Below are positions 44,168 to 55,424 of a stretch of 64,000 bases of DNA, piece by piece. Below the pieces are notes generated by a model, which did not search any database, was not told the origin of the DNA, and saw only the letters and a program-made list of their open reading frames with translations. The position numbers were made by a program, and so were the translations under genes. Where the stretch lies: contig JACEFZ010022363.1 in the NCBI GenBank assembly GCA_014155875.1, forward strand, positions 32,501-96,500, given 5' to 3'. The stretch comes from Cepaea nemoralis. Its lineage: Eukaryota > Mollusca > Gastropoda > Stylommatophora > Helicidae. Positions within the stretch are counted from its first letter, which is position 1, and every line of letters starts with the position of its first letter.

Positions 44168-45405
44168 CCGGCCACAGATGGCACATATACAGCATGGTTA
44201 TATACGAGCCGCCACAAATGGCACATATACAGCATGGTTATATACGGGCCGGCCACAGATGGCACATATATAGCATGGTTATATACGGGCCGGCTACAGA
44301 TGGCACATATATAGCATGGTTATATACGAGCCGACCACAGATGGCACATATACAGCATGGTTAAATACGAGCAGGCCACAGATGGCACATATACGGCATG
44401 GTTATATACGGGCCGGCCACAGATGGCACTACGGGCCGGCCACAGATGGCACATATACAGCATGGTTATATACGAGCCGGCCACAGATGGCACATATATA
44501 GCATGGTTATATACGAGCCGGCCACAGATGGCACATATATAGCATGGTTATATATGAGCCGGCCACAGATGGCACATATATAGCATGGTTATATATGAGC
44601 CGGCCACAGATGGCACATATACAGCATGGTTATATACGAGCCGGCCACAGATGGCACATATACAGCATGGTTATATACGAGCCGGCCACAGATGGCACAT
44701 ATACAGCATGTTTATATATGAGCCGGCCACAGATGGCACATATATAGCATGGTTATATATGAGCCGGCCACAGATGGCACATATACAGCATGGTTATATA
44801 TGAGCCGGCCACAGATGGCACATATACAGCATGGTTATATATGAGCCGGCCACAGATGGCACATATACAGCATGGTTATATATGAGCCGGCCACAGATGG
44901 CACATATACAGCATGGTTATATATGAGCCGGCCACAGATGGCACATATACAGCATGGTTATATACGGGCCGGCCACAGATGGCACATATACAGCATGGTT
45001 ATATACGAGCCGGCCACAGATGACACATATACAGCATGGTTATATACGGGCCGGTCACAGATGACACATATACAGCATGGTTATATACGGGCCGGTCACA
45101 GATGACACATATACAGCATGGTTATATACGGGCCGGTCACAGATGACACATATACAGCATGGTTATATACGGGCCGGCCACAGATGGCACATATACAGCA
45201 TGGTTATATACGGGCCGGCCACAGATGGCACATATACAGCATGGTTATATACGGGCCGGTCACAGATGGCACATATACAGCATGGTTATATACGGGCCGG
45301 TCACAGATGGCACATATACAGCATGGTTATATACGGGCCGGTCACAGATGGCACATATACGGCATGGTTATATACGGGCCGGCTACAGATGGCACATATA
45401 CAGCA
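44168..45405. repeat. 41-bp satellite, about 30 copies
   Basis: Unit 'ggccacagatggcacatata' and 'cagcatggttatatacgagcc', with a 41-bp period (gcacat at 44221 and 44262). Variants are spatially blocked: 'atatatgag' in the middle, 'gtcacagatgaca' around 45050-45150 and 'atacggg' on the right. Most units contain the 8-bp palindrome ggccggcc. Confidence 0.97.
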
Positions 45406-45547
45406 ACGCTATGATGTGTTGTCATATGCTTGTGTGAGATCCCGTAGTTGTGGGGCCCATGTGCTGTCGTGTGTCTGTTGTGTGTGTGTGTGGGGGGGGG
45501 GGGTCTTTTGTGAGTGCTGTCTGATATATGTGTATGCATATTTTGTG

Positions 45548-45550
<3 letters not shown>

Positions 45551-45621
<71 letters not shown>
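45551..45621. repeat. (GA)n microsatellite
   Basis: About 36 ga dimers, preceded by gt and G runs at 45480-45503. Confidence 0.97.
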
Positions 45622-45625
<4 letters not shown>

Positions 45626-45649
45626 AAGGGAGAAAAAGAGAATGAGAAA

Positions 45650-46255
45650 CAATGAGGAGAGCGAAAGGTGGGAGAGAGAAGTAGAGGAGTGAGCGCGCTA
45701 CTCCGACCACCTGTAAAACGGCTAAAACTCGGAATTCCATTGACGTCCTTGTACCGAACAGCTGACCGGGTATCCGGTTCCAGACACTTCAGACTCAGCT
45801 TCAGTTGTCAATAAGGGCACCATCGCCGGAGATTTCCCTCAGTGTTTGAGCTACTCGGTCGCCTGGGCGATTCGTGTTCTTAACTGACCCAGTGCCAACG
45901 GATAATATATCGCAAAATGTCACCTCCCATGTGAAGAGAAGGACGATATGTCGCCATACTGGGGTCACCGTGTTGTTTGTTTTGTTTCGTGGTATCTTCC
46001 GCAATTGTAATGCTCAGTGAACGGAAGTGTACATGATAATACTTGTACATTTGATTGGCTACCGTGTTTGGTGCAAACCTACCGTGTGTTTGGCACTGAA
46101 TCACTGAATCCTGATGTGTGGTCATGTTGAAGCTTGGCGGTGAAATATAGCTGTTCTGTTTACTGTCACATTGTGTATAATATACACATGCCGCTTGGAG
46201 TTGGTGATCATGTCTGTAGAGCTGGCCGGTTCCACTCCTCGTATCCGTCCATGTA
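45650..46255. other. nothing recognised
   Basis: Unique-looking sequence with short domainless minus-strand frames. Confidence 0.4.
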
Positions 46256-46261
46256 CACTTT

Positions 46262-46508
46262 TAGGGGCCGTCTTCGTGGCGAAGGCGTTACGTACTCAGT
46301 TCGCAATTTCACGTACCGCGTTCGAAACACAGCTGCGGGAGATTTGGCAGCAATCCGCCTTGCGTTGGTTTTTTACGAAATGGTATGGGTGTCGGTCGTT
46401 CAGAAGACAGTGGCAAACTACTGACGGTAAACTTGCCAAGCGATCACAAACAACAGTAATACAATACTGGGGTTGATTGTGACGTCGTGTAAAGGATATG
46501 CAACTAAC
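46262..46508 (+). mobile_element. SINE-A copy
   Basis: Head 'gggccgtcttcgtggcgaag' (box A-like), 'accgcgttcgaaacacagct' (box B-like), body 'gttcagaagacagtggcaaa' and tail 'gtaaaggatatgcaactaac'. Confidence 0.85.
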
Positions 46509-46517
46509 TAACATCTT

Positions 46518-46690
46518 TAAGGGAGGAGAGACTGGCTGAGCGGCTAGGATGTCAGGCTTCCTTTCAGGAGATCGGCGTTCGAATCCTCTGTAAGGTGTCG
46601 ATTTTTTTTCTGTCGGGGGGCAAAAATGAAAACCCTAATCCACACAGTTCGCGTCGACTTAATTCGTCAGGCTCATAACCCCACCCCAAC
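46518..46690 (+). mobile_element. SINE-F copy
   Basis: 'gagactggctgagcggctag' (box A-like), 'gcgttcgaatcctctg' (box B-like), 'gaaaaccctaatccacacag' and 'cttaattcgtcaggc'. It matches the minus copy at 27265-27450. It begins about 10 bp after SINE-A ends. Confidence 0.82.
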
Positions 46691-46699
46691 CATTCTTTC

Positions 46700-47240
46700 A
46701 CCTCCTCCGCCCCTCTTTTTTTTCTCCCCCATCTTTCTCTCATCCCACTCCCCTCCCGCCCTTCACCGCAAGGTGCTATAGGCAGTAGAGGACACTTTAA
46801 GAAGCCAGAGAACTTAAACGCGCTGCTAACAATAGTGTTTTTTGTTTTTGTTTTGTTGCCTCAATATAAAATTCAATATCTCAGTAACCAATTGAGGGAA
46901 AATGATGAGATTTAGTATATAACCTTATAATTATGTCCACCCAACAAAAAATTTTTTGTTCTGGAGATTGTACAGCAGATTTCAATGTTTGGTTATATGC
47001 GGTATATATATATATTTTTTTTGCCCCCGCACTCATTCCATCATTTTAAGAGTATTATCGTTTCAACAAGACACCCCCCCCCCCCCCCCCCCCCAAATTT
47101 TTGAAATTTGTCTGCGCGGTTTTGCTTTTGGCAGACTGAGGGAATTTATATGGGGTAGGTTCAGAGGTGTCGTCAAACTGTGGGTTCTTTCATGAAACGT
47201 GATTATATAAATAAACTAGCTGGCTCGGACCGGCTCCTCG
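46700..47240. other. nothing recognised; poly-C tract
   Basis: C-run at about 47073-47093 and a tata run near 47004. No domain-bearing frame. Confidence 0.4.
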
Positions 47241-47244
47241 CGGG

Positions 47245-47258
47245 GATCTATCTATCTA

Positions 47259-47301
<43 letters not shown>

Positions 47302-47422
47302 GCCTGCCTGCCTGTCTGTCTGTCTGCCTGCCTTCTTGCCTGCCTGCCCGCCCGCCCGTCCGTCTCTCTATCCGTCTCTCCCTCCCTCTCTCCCCCTCTC
47401 TCCCTATCTATCTATCTATCTA

Positions 47423-47465
<43 letters not shown>

Positions 47466-47485
47466 GGCTGGCTGGCTATCTGGCA

Positions 47486-47562
<77 letters not shown>

Positions 47563-47649
47563 ATCTACCTGCCTGCCGGCCGGCCATCCTACCAACCGAC
47601 CGACCGACTTACCGATATCTATCTATCTATCTATCTGTCTATCTGTCTA

Positions 47650-47681
<32 letters not shown>

Positions 47682-47822
47682 ATCTGCCTGCCTGCCGGCC
47701 GACCGACCCACCGACCGACCCACCGACCGACCGACTCACCCACCCACCCAGTCAGCCAGCCAGCCAGCCATCCACCCACCCACCCACCTACCTTTCTGCC
47801 TACCTACCTACCTACCTAACGT

Positions 47823-47920
<98 letters not shown>

Positions 47921-47925
47921 CACGC
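47245..47925. repeat. tetranucleotide mosaic (TCTA/TCTG/CCGA/CCTG)n
   Basis: Alternating blocks of tcta, tctg, cctg, ccga and ccac tetramers, with a duplicated 'aatctgcctgcctgccggcc'-like segment near 47560 and 47680. The final tctg block exceeds 90 bp. Confidence 0.96.
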
Positions 47926-47929
47926 TATT

Positions 47930-48312
47930 AAATATTGATAAAAGTTACTGGAAAAAAACGTCAGGACCATGTGTTGAAAGAGAAAGAGGACTATTGGAGA
48001 AAGGATGGATTGAATTTTATGCAACCGAGAGCAATCATCAACCTACTGGAATCGTCCGACACAGATTAAGGTATGAGCAGATCGCAGACCTTAATCTACG
48101 TACACACTTACTGGGATATTTTGCTCCAACTATTCAGACGAATTGCAGGCCCTAAACATTACAGCATCAGCATCAGCTGAAGAAACAAGAAGGCAATGAA
48201 AAATAAGGTAAGAAATATATTCCTTCTACTTTCCTGTTAATTTACAAATTATTTACCCCGTGCCTCTGTAAATTCTCTGTCTTTACTAATATTACACATT
48301 GCACCCCTCTCG
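47930..48312. other. nothing recognised
   Basis: Unique-looking sequence. Confidence 0.4.
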
Positions 48313-48317
48313 GGATT

Positions 48318-48552
48318 CTCCGTGGTGAAGTGGTCAAGCCGTCTGACTTCGGGCTCCGAAGGTTGTATGTTCGATTCCGGGCCGCGTCCTTCATTTCACG
48401 AGTGCATTTTTTCGGAGACTCCCGAGGGTCGTCGCTGGAGCTACGGAGTTCGTGCTTTGTGCGTCGCTTTCCGTGCTGCGGAAAGAAACTGAGCCATATG
48501 GGATAAACACCCGGTGCAATGCACCCGACCCTGTCGATTTTAAGCTAATTCT
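48318..48552 (+). mobile_element. SINE-B copy
   Basis: 'ctccgtggtgaagtggtcaa' head, 'gtatgttcgattccgggccg' box B, 'gagccatatgggataaacac' and 'gaccctgtcgattttaagc'. It is near full length, with several substitutions relative to 49007-49255. Confidence 0.88.
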
Positions 48553-48559
48553 TTCATTG

Positions 48560-48957
48560 CACCCACTCTCATACGAATCCGGATACGCCTTTGTGTGTCA
48601 ACAGAATTGACATGTCTCACATTACCGTAAAAATAACTTCGTTAGCGAGAAATCACTAGTTGTTCAGCAAAAGATCAAAGGAATGTCACCGCTTTCAATG
48701 ATTTAAGTTGTTTTTGGACCTTTCAAAGACATATTCCTTGGGTGGGGGTAAATATAAGACGGCTGGACAAATTTCATAACGATGCAACAGACAGTTTTCA
48801 AAATAATTGATCGTGAATGACGGCATTAATTTCCTGACAGACTATAGATCCTCATGTAACTGTAGCTTTCAGCTGCATATTGTCTACCGAGCCCTCTTGT
48901 CGCTACTTGAGTTCCTGTTACATCCGTTTCTGTTTCTAAATACTCCAATTAATTAGC
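48560..48957. other. nothing recognised
   Basis: Unique-looking sequence between two SINE-B copies. Confidence 0.4.
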
Positions 48958-49445
48958 ATACTCCATTTTTGCCTGGGGAGAACCGTGCGGCAAGGAGTGA
49001 CCAGAGTCTCTGTGGCGAAGTGGTCAAGCCGTTTGACGTTTGACTCGTGAGCCGAAGGTTGTGGGTTCGATTCCGGGCCGCGCCCTTCGGTTTACGAGTT
49101 AAATGTTTCGGAGACTCCCATGGGTCGTCGCTAAAAGCTACGGAGTTCGTGCTTTGTGCGGCGCTTTCCGTACTGCGGAAAGAGACCGAGCCATATGGGA
49201 TAAAAACCCGGTGCAATGAAGTCGACCCTGTCGACTTTTAAGCGACTTTCTTTTTAAGGAGTGACCAGAGGATCTGACCGACCATCAGTTGTCACAGTAA
49301 AGAAAGGTCAGACGGACACATATCAGATTGCAGCTAATACCATTAGTATTGGGACTCTTCGATGGTTGTTGAAGATGAGGATGGAACGCACATGGGAATG
49401 TCCCGAGTGCTGTTATATCGGTTCTGGACTCCGTGGTACATCTGT
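48958..49445 (+). pseudogene. RNase H-LINE 3' relic split by SINE-B
   Basis: The left part (to 49006) and right part (from 49256) together align with 9105-9260: 'gccaga..gtgaccagaggat', then 'tatcagattgcagctaatac', 'cattagtattgggactcttc' and 'gggaatgtcccgagtgctgt'. In protein this is the '..GTISIGTLRWLL' and 'TWECPEC' tail. The interruption is exactly the SINE-B copy plus one target duplication. Confidence 0.75.
49007..49255 (+). mobile_element. SINE-B, full length with 15-bp TSD
   Basis: 249 bp between identical 15-bp copies of 'aaggagtgaccagag' (48992-49006 and 49256-49270). It starts 'tctctgtggcgaagtggtca' (box A 'tggcgaagtgg'), contains 'gtgggttcgattccgggcc' (box B), and ends 'gcgactttcttttt'. 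The first 70-75 bp resemble a tRNA and the rest is the family body. The terminal T-run could be a polymerase III stop. The duplication proves a retroposition event into an older LINE relic. This copy defines the family ends. Confidence 0.95.
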
Positions 49446-49504
49446 GAGTACAGACAGATCACTGCCCGTGATATTATTTCTCATACTATTTCAACGGTAA
49501 GCAG

Positions 49505-50030
49505 TAACAACGGCATTCTGTTGGTTAGAGGAGACCACTGCATTACACAATGCATTCATCACGGACTCAAGGAGTTTGCTTAGTAAGGTGGAAAAAGAGA
49601 TGTTTCGCGTGGAATGGCTCACCTCGCTTGAGAGGTCACAGATTGTGAGAACTGTATGGATGTTTGACCCTGGTCATGCGGGAGTTGGAGGGAATGAACA
49701 TGCTGATAGGCTGGCAGGGAATGCACCTCATGGTGGTAGATTACCTGTGGATAAGGTGGGGGTGGTCTAGTCAGTGGGACTAGGTGGAGAAGGCGGGGAA
49801 ACAGATGGAGAAACCGTATGTGGAAAGAATGATATTGCGGAGGATCGGTAGTGGTTCTGGAAAAATCTCAAAGGTGACAGGGAAGACCAGGAAAACTGTC
49901 AACCAGAAAGCGGTGGGAACGATTAGTAGTAACTCTTCGCTGGCTGTTGAGCGAGGGGACGGAGCGCGTATGGGAATGCCCTGAGTGCAGTGATGTCTTT
50001 TCTTAGTTCAACTCAACCCAACTATTTCAA
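49505..50030 (+). pseudogene. RNase H-LINE relic (RNase H C-terminal part and tail)
   Basis: Frames give 'TDSRSLLSKVEKEM', then 'GHAGVGGNEHADRLAGNA', which is the last RNase H catalytic block (H..G.NE.AD), and downstream 'RRIGSGSGKISK' and 'AVGTISS' in the family tail pattern. A stop at about 49768 and frameshifts disable it. The earlier RNase H acidic residues are lost. It lies tandem to, and downstream of, the relic at 48958. It is a different element from the intact LINE at 36690. Confidence 0.75.
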
Positions 50031-50034
50031 CGGT

Positions 50035-50629
50035 TTCATCGTTCACAGGCAATTATCACTTCTAAAGCCGTCGGGATTTTCCATGCCGTACGTGCCCACG
50101 TGTAGCGTTTGGTCATCGTTATCACCTTCTCCCGGCCAGAGATGCTCAGACTCATGATTCCTTGGTGGCTTCTGGGTTTCTGTCTTCCCATATTAATCAG
50201 CATACCTGACTGTTGGTGAGAAACTTGAGACTTCACACGGAGATCTCCGGCCTTGTCTGTTTTGGACTGGCTTTCTAAAGTGTGCGCTTGCCAGTCGAAT
50301 CTGTCATTCTTGTTTACTTTATCTCCACCTCTTTTCTGTCGTGTTCTTCTTCTTGTGGCGATCGATTTTTTCATAATGAACGTGACCGTTGTCTTAGCTA
50401 CACAGTAGCGTGTGATTCTGTGTCGTTCGTGTCCTGAGTGTTCCATTGTACCTTTCTTAGTTCGCAGTGCATATGACAATCCTGCAAAACATGTTGACCA
50501 GAGTGTTTGCTTAGCGATTGTATGGTGCCGAAGCTGACAGGCGCAGCTTATATGTGTGTGTATCCGGGTTTTCTTTGGCCTTCTTACTTTATATCTTCCC
50601 GGTAGGGTGCCATTCAGAACCGTCGTTGC

Positions 50630-50632
<3 letters not shown>
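50035..50632. other. nothing recognised
   Basis: An open minus-strand frame runs through this stretch and the ct repeat but has no recognisable domain. Confidence 0.4.

Positions 50633-50633
<1 letters not shown>

Positions 50634-50722
<89 letters not shown>
50634..50722. repeat. (CT)n microsatellite
   Basis: About 43 ct dimers. Confidence 0.97.
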
Positions 50723-50724
<2 letters not shown>

Positions 50725-51057
50725 CCTCCCAAATGCCCCTACTTGTTGCGACACACGTCACACGACTATGGCCGTGTACGTCCACCACATCCTGTATCAC
50801 ATCTTGTCGCCTGTCATTTCTGATACAGGTGTTCTCCCATGTCACTATGTCCAGTTATCTGACATCGTATCTGCAGATGTCCCATTATCCCTGTTGCCAC
50901 GATGTTTTTCTGTTGTCCCCTTCTCGCTACACAATCATGTGTGGGTCTCGAAGCGCCACACCAACCAGTCCTCATAGAGGAGCTGGTGTCTTCCAAGACG
51001 TCTTCCCAACTCCTCATGTCTATTCTCAGCATTTTACTACAGAACTTTGACAGAAAT
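50723..51057. other. nothing recognised; short segment repeated at 52.45 kb
   Basis: 'gacgtcttcccaactcctca' and 'attctcagcattttactaca' near 50996-51041 are echoed at about 52467-52508, suggesting another short dispersed repeat. Confidence 0.35.
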
Positions 51058-51245
51058 TGACAGATTCGAATCCCGATCGGTAACTATAGCTGAACATTTT
51101 TATGTTGTCTAGTGCGTCCTCTAATTCTGACTTCTTTGTTCTACTTCTATAAGCGCCAAACAATAGATGTATGTTTATTTATGAACTGCCTTAATGGCCT
51201 CAAGAGGTTCCTCAATTGATATTTCTGTGTAATACGTGTACAACA
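51058..51245 (+). mobile_element. SINE-E copy, 5' truncated
   Basis: 'agattcgaatcccgatcggt' (box B-like), 'tgtctagtgcgtcctctaat', and end 'attgatatttctgtgtaata'. Confidence 0.75.
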
Positions 51246-51274
51246 TTAGTGCCGACCAATCATTTCTCTTTTAT

Positions 51275-51485
51275 TAGGGGTGTGTAGTTGGTTATTCGCG
51301 AAGTAAACTTGTTCCTACAGCTAGGTATGGTCGTCATTTGGAGGCAACAGGTTTGAATCCTGTCGGTAACTATAGTTTCAATGTTTATGTTGTCTAGTGC
51401 GTCCTCCAATCCCTAGTTTCTTTCTTCTACTTCTAAAGCACCAAACACTACTATGTGTTTATTTATGAACTGTTCTATAGAACCA
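51275..51485 (+). mobile_element. SINE-E copy
   Basis: 'attaggggtgtgtagttggt' head, 'caggtttgaatcctgtcggt' (box B-like), 'tgtctagtgcgtcctccaat', end near 'tatttatgaactgttc'. It lies directly behind another SINE-E in the same orientation. Confidence 0.75.
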
Positions 51486-51704
51486 TTACTCTGTAGCTTC
51501 TTGTGAAGAAGGAAAACGTATGGTCATTAAAAAGTTGGTTTCTTCAACTTTTTTGTCTTCAATTTTTGCGCAAGACATGAAATAACGAGACTCACAGAAG
51601 CCATTTGAGGGGGTTATTGAAGATCTAGGGCCTGTGACTAGCGCCTTTCTTTCAATTTCCCCCATGCTTCATGAGAATAATGTGTGTGTGTGTGTTTTTT
51701 TTTT

Positions 51705-51940
51705 TGCAGATCCTATTTACAGGACATCGCTGTCAACACCAATATGTTATTGCTGTTGTTGATGTCTTGGCAAGTTTACGTTCAGTAGTGTGCCATTGCT
51801 TTCTGAACGACCGGCTCCCATACCAACACGCTAAAAGTCAGCGCAACGCGGTCTGCTGCCATATCGGTGGCAGCTTTGTTTCGAACGCGGGTAAACGGGC
51901 TTACGAATCGCACCTGTAAGCCCTTGGCCACGGAGAATAA
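51705..51940 (-). mobile_element. SINE-A copy, left arm of an inverted pair
   Basis: On plus it starts 'gcagatcctatttacaggac' and runs to 'ggccacggagaat', the reversed tRNA-like head. The poly-T at 51700 on plus is the A-rich tail. Confidence 0.85.
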
Positions 51941-51984
51941 TGTGTATTGGATCAAGTAAATTCCATACCGGTTTGCTAGACCTG

Positions 51985-52218
51985 CCGGGTCTGTGGCGAG
52001 GAGTTACGGACGCAGCTCGTACTCCCTCACACCGCGTTCTAAACACAACTGCGGGCGATTTGGCAGCAGACCGCCTTGCGTTGGTTTCCATACAATGGTA
52101 TGAGTGTCGGTCGTTCAGAAAGCAATGACAAACTACTGAACGTAAACTTTCCCAGGAATCAGAAACAGCCAAAAAATGCTAGGGGTTGATTGCTACGCCC
52201 TGTAAAGGATATGCAACT
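51985..52218 (+). mobile_element. SINE-A copy, right arm of an inverted pair
   Basis: 'gggtctgtggcgaggagtta' head, 'cgcgttctaaacacaactgc', body 'gttcagaaagcaatgacaaa' and tail 'gtaaaggatatgcaacta'. It is head-to-head with 51705-51940, with a spacer of about 45 bp. Confidence 0.88.
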
Positions 52219-52604
52219 AACTTGAACTTGCTAGACCTGTCATAGTTTCCTCCCGTTCCATTCTACCGTGACCTCTAGCCCGTTCAACCTCAGAAGGGAA
52301 GATATATTAAGAGTCCATCGCCTGACTCACGTTAATAATCCTGTCACTGAGTCAGCCACAAATAGGATATTCATGTAAAGATGATTGTTGTCCAAAGAGG
52401 ATAACGGTTTATATAGAGAGTGTATAGTTTCCTTACCCACTGAACCCTTGTATATGTCTTGCGACGTCTTTACAACTCCTCATATCAATTCTCAGAATTT
52501 ACCTACAGGCCACTATCAGGAAGAAGGAAAAGTATAGTTATTATAAACATAATTACATAATTATGTAGTATTGTAAACATAAACTTGGAATCAACGACTG
52601 GCAA

Positions 52605-52690
52605 GAGAAGGTCAACCAGAGAGACGAATGGAGACGGATTGTACCTGCAGCAAAGAACCCCAATGGCTCGGAACGCTGAAGAAGAAGAAG
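52605..52690 (+). pseudogene. LINE ORF terminal relic
   Basis: The frame reads 'WQEKVNQRDEWRRIVPAAK', then 'NPNGSER' and a gaa-rich end. This matches the 'R..W..IV.AA..P.G' style terminus of endonuclease-RT LINEs. It is short, with no other support. Confidence 0.45.
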
Positions 52691-52694
52691 AAGA

Positions 52695-53039
52695 AACATA
52701 ATTAACTTCTAAAAATAAACACCAAGTACCAAATAACGTAAAAGATACGTAATCATAACGTGATATTTCAGCCCTGTGAAAGTACTTTAAAATGTACATA
52801 TATCTGACTGCCTGGAGTACAATGAAGTCGGGTACTGGTATCCCGCTGTTATGTTTTATGTGAGTTAAGGCGCAGGTCGCGACGTGTGTGCCTTAAACTT
52901 AACAGCATATTTGAATACTTACAAAATTTATTGCATATAGTGTTTCAGGCAGGGTTATTTGGTGAATCTCGTGGTAGCAGTAGGTAGAGGTAGAATTGTG
53001 TAGTTAGTTAGTGGCGAAGAATGATAGGTGAGCTTGTGT
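52695..53039. other. nothing recognised
   Basis: A/T-rich sequence with no domain-bearing frame. Confidence 0.4.
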
Positions 53040-54010
53040 TTAGAATCGTTATCTGTTGTTAACCTCGGATTTATCTAGGTAAGTTTAGTGTTTAATATGG
53101 TGTTAATATAAGATTCATGTAGGTAACTTTAGCGTTCAAGATGTTGTTAACCTCAGATTCGTGTAGGTTACTTACCATCTAGTATGTTTTTAATCTCAGA
53201 TTCATGTAGGTGTGTTTACTTTTTAAATTATTGTTAATTTCAGATTCAAGTAAGTGTGTTTACTGTTTAGCATGTTGTTAATCTCAGATTCGTGTAGATA
53301 TGTTTAGTATGTTGTTAATCTCAGATTCGTGTAGATATGTTTAGTATGTTGTTAATCTCAGATTCGTGTAGATATGTTTAGCATGTTGTTAATCTCAGAT
53401 TCGTGTAGATATGTTTAGCATGTTGTTAATCTCAGATTCGTGTAGATATGTTTAGTATGTTGTTAATCTCAGATTCGTGTAGATATGTTTAGTATGTTGT
53501 TAATCTCAGATTCGTGTAGATATGTTTAATATGTTGTTAATCTCAGATTCGTGTAGATATGTTTAGTATGTTGTTAATCTCAGATTCGTGTAGATATGTT
53601 TAATATGTTGTTAATCTCAGATTCGCGTAGATATGTTTAGTATGTTGTTAATCTCAGATTCGTGTAGATATGTTTAGTATGTTGTTAATCTCAGATTCGT
53701 GTAGATATGTTTAGTATGTTGTTAATCTCAGATTCGTGTAGATATGTTTAATATGTTGTTAATCTCAGATTCGTGTAGATATGTTTAGTATGTTGTTAAT
53801 CTCAGATTCGTGTAGATATGTTTAGTATGTTGTTAATTTCAGATTCGTGTAGGTGTGTTTACTGTTTAATATGTTGTTAATTTCAGATTCATGTAGGTGT
53901 GTTTACTGTTAAGTGTGTTGTTAATATCAGATGAATGTAGATATGTTTAGTATGTTGTTAATCTCAGATTCATGTAGGTGAGTATAATATTCAGTATGTT
54001 ATTAACCACA
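53040..54010. repeat. 37-bp satellite with longer flanking units
   Basis: The core (about 53275-53845) is nearly identical 37-bp units 'gttgttaatctcagattcgt' and 'gtagatatgtttagtat', about 15 copies. Both flanks have longer, diverged units of about 46-50 bp with an extra 'tttactgttt' type insert. The core thus looks like a recent homogenised expansion within an older array. Confidence 0.94.
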
Positions 54011-54082
54011 GATTCATTCAGTCAAGTTTGCTGTTGACATTTATTGACGTTGTTAACCTTGGATACTTACAGGTATCCATAT

Positions 54083-54300
54083 GCTGCTGCTTGTCCTTCT
54101 TCATCTGCTGCTGCTGCTCCTCCATCTTCTGCTGCTGCTGCTCCTCCATCTTCTGCTGCTGCTGCTCCTCCATCTTCTGCTGCTCCTTCCTTTTCAGCTT
54201 CTGCTTGTAATGCTCCTTCATTTCCTGCTGCTACCCGTCCTCCTCCATCCTCCTCCTCCCTTGCCACCGCATCCTCCTCCGCTGCCCTTTTCGTGTGTTG
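54083..54300. repeat. CTG-rich minisatellite (24-27 bp unit)
   Basis: 'tgctgctgctcctccatctt' repeats about three times and decays into tcc/ctc-rich sequence. Gln/Glu-rich and Ala-rich frames here are artefacts. Confidence 0.85.
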
Positions 54301-54376
54301 ATGGTGTATCTGTACAAGACGGCTGGTGTGTTTATTTTAAGTATATTGCTGTACTCGGGAGCTCCCGCATAGCAGA

Positions 54377-54690
54377 GATGAGCATGGCCGAATGGACAAG
54401 AGCGGTCCCTCTTAAACTTCCGGTGTGCTGATGCCGAGATCGCGGGTTCAACCCCTAAACCGGTCGGGTGGACTAAAATCTTTATATCTCGTTCTTGACT
54501 TACATTACAAGTATATTGGCGTAAATTATAAGTACCCCAGAAGTCATATTGAATTCGGTTCGCCTAATGGCGAGGGACACCGGTAATAGGGAAAGCTAAT
54601 CTACACGCAAAAATCAGTCTAGTCCACTAGAAGTGGTAGCACGTGTATGCACTACACTTGAGTCCAGAGCCAAGCGAACGTGAAAACGAA
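54377..54690 (+). mobile_element. SINE-C copy, near full length
   Basis: 'gatgagcatggccgaatgga' head, 'cgcgggttcaacccctaaac' box B, 'gcctaatggcgagggacacc', end 'cttgagtccagagccaagcg'. It is followed within about 35 bp by a ct run. Confidence 0.9.
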
Positions 54691-54722
54691 AAACAAAAAT
54701 TTGTCAGAGGTGTCACACAAGG

Positions 54723-54815
<93 letters not shown>
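54723..54815. repeat. (CT)n microsatellite
   Basis: About 43 ct dimers, then ggtg tetramers at 54818-54840. Confidence 0.97.
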
Positions 54816-54816
<1 letters not shown>

Positions 54817-55119
54817 GTGGGTGGGTGGGTGGGTGGGGTGGGGACGGTTATAGTTTTGTCATATGAGTTTGCAATAGCAATTATTGACAAGTCGTCACTG
54901 CAACAGTAGCAAGGTTGGCACATATCTGTAACTAATTATTGAACAGATTAACGGAAGCATGTTTCAATAAAAGAGAAAAAAAAAAAACACGTGATAATTA
55001 GAATGGCAGGTTAGAAAGCTATATTCTGAAGCCAGGTTTAATGGATTCTCGAGCCAAATGTAATCGATGTGCATGAGATACATGGGGAGACAGTAATGGC
55101 TGAGATGATTTATGTAGTA

Positions 55120-55300
55120 AGGTCACTACTCTAGTTGGTCTTGCTTGCTACAGTACATTTCTCCCTTCAGCATGGCGCTGTGGTCATTTTGAGGCGGCCA
55201 GTTTGAATCCTGTCCGCTTGAAGCTGGATATTTGTATATCCTATATATTGCTATATATTTGTATATTGTCTAATCTGTATTCTGTTCTTTAATTCTTTCT
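55120..55300 (+). mobile_element. SINE-E-like fragment
   Basis: 'ggtcattttgaggcggccag' and 'tttgaatcctgtccg' match the SINE-E head. The 3' part diverges into 'tatttgtatat' repeats. Confidence 0.5.
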
Positions 55301-55424
55301 TGCTCTTCGAGGAGTGTCGATCACTACCGTTGAACTTGTTTCCCAGTGCTGTTTTCACAATTTGGATATGGGGAGACATCCACCCCCGCTCTCAGTAAAA
55401 ACCCTACACTCACCTTTTGTGGAA

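Noticed and set aside
47180..47563. Ser/Leu/Cys/Val-rich frame
   Set aside because: It is a tetranucleotide repeat artefact.
49007..49080. functional tRNA gene
   Set aside because: Box A and box B are present, but the segment is the head of a 249-bp SINE bounded by a target duplication, and the acceptor stem does not close.
50036..50845. 269-codon minus-strand frame
   Set aside because: It runs through a ga/ct microsatellite (Arg-Glu run) and has no recognisable domain on either side.
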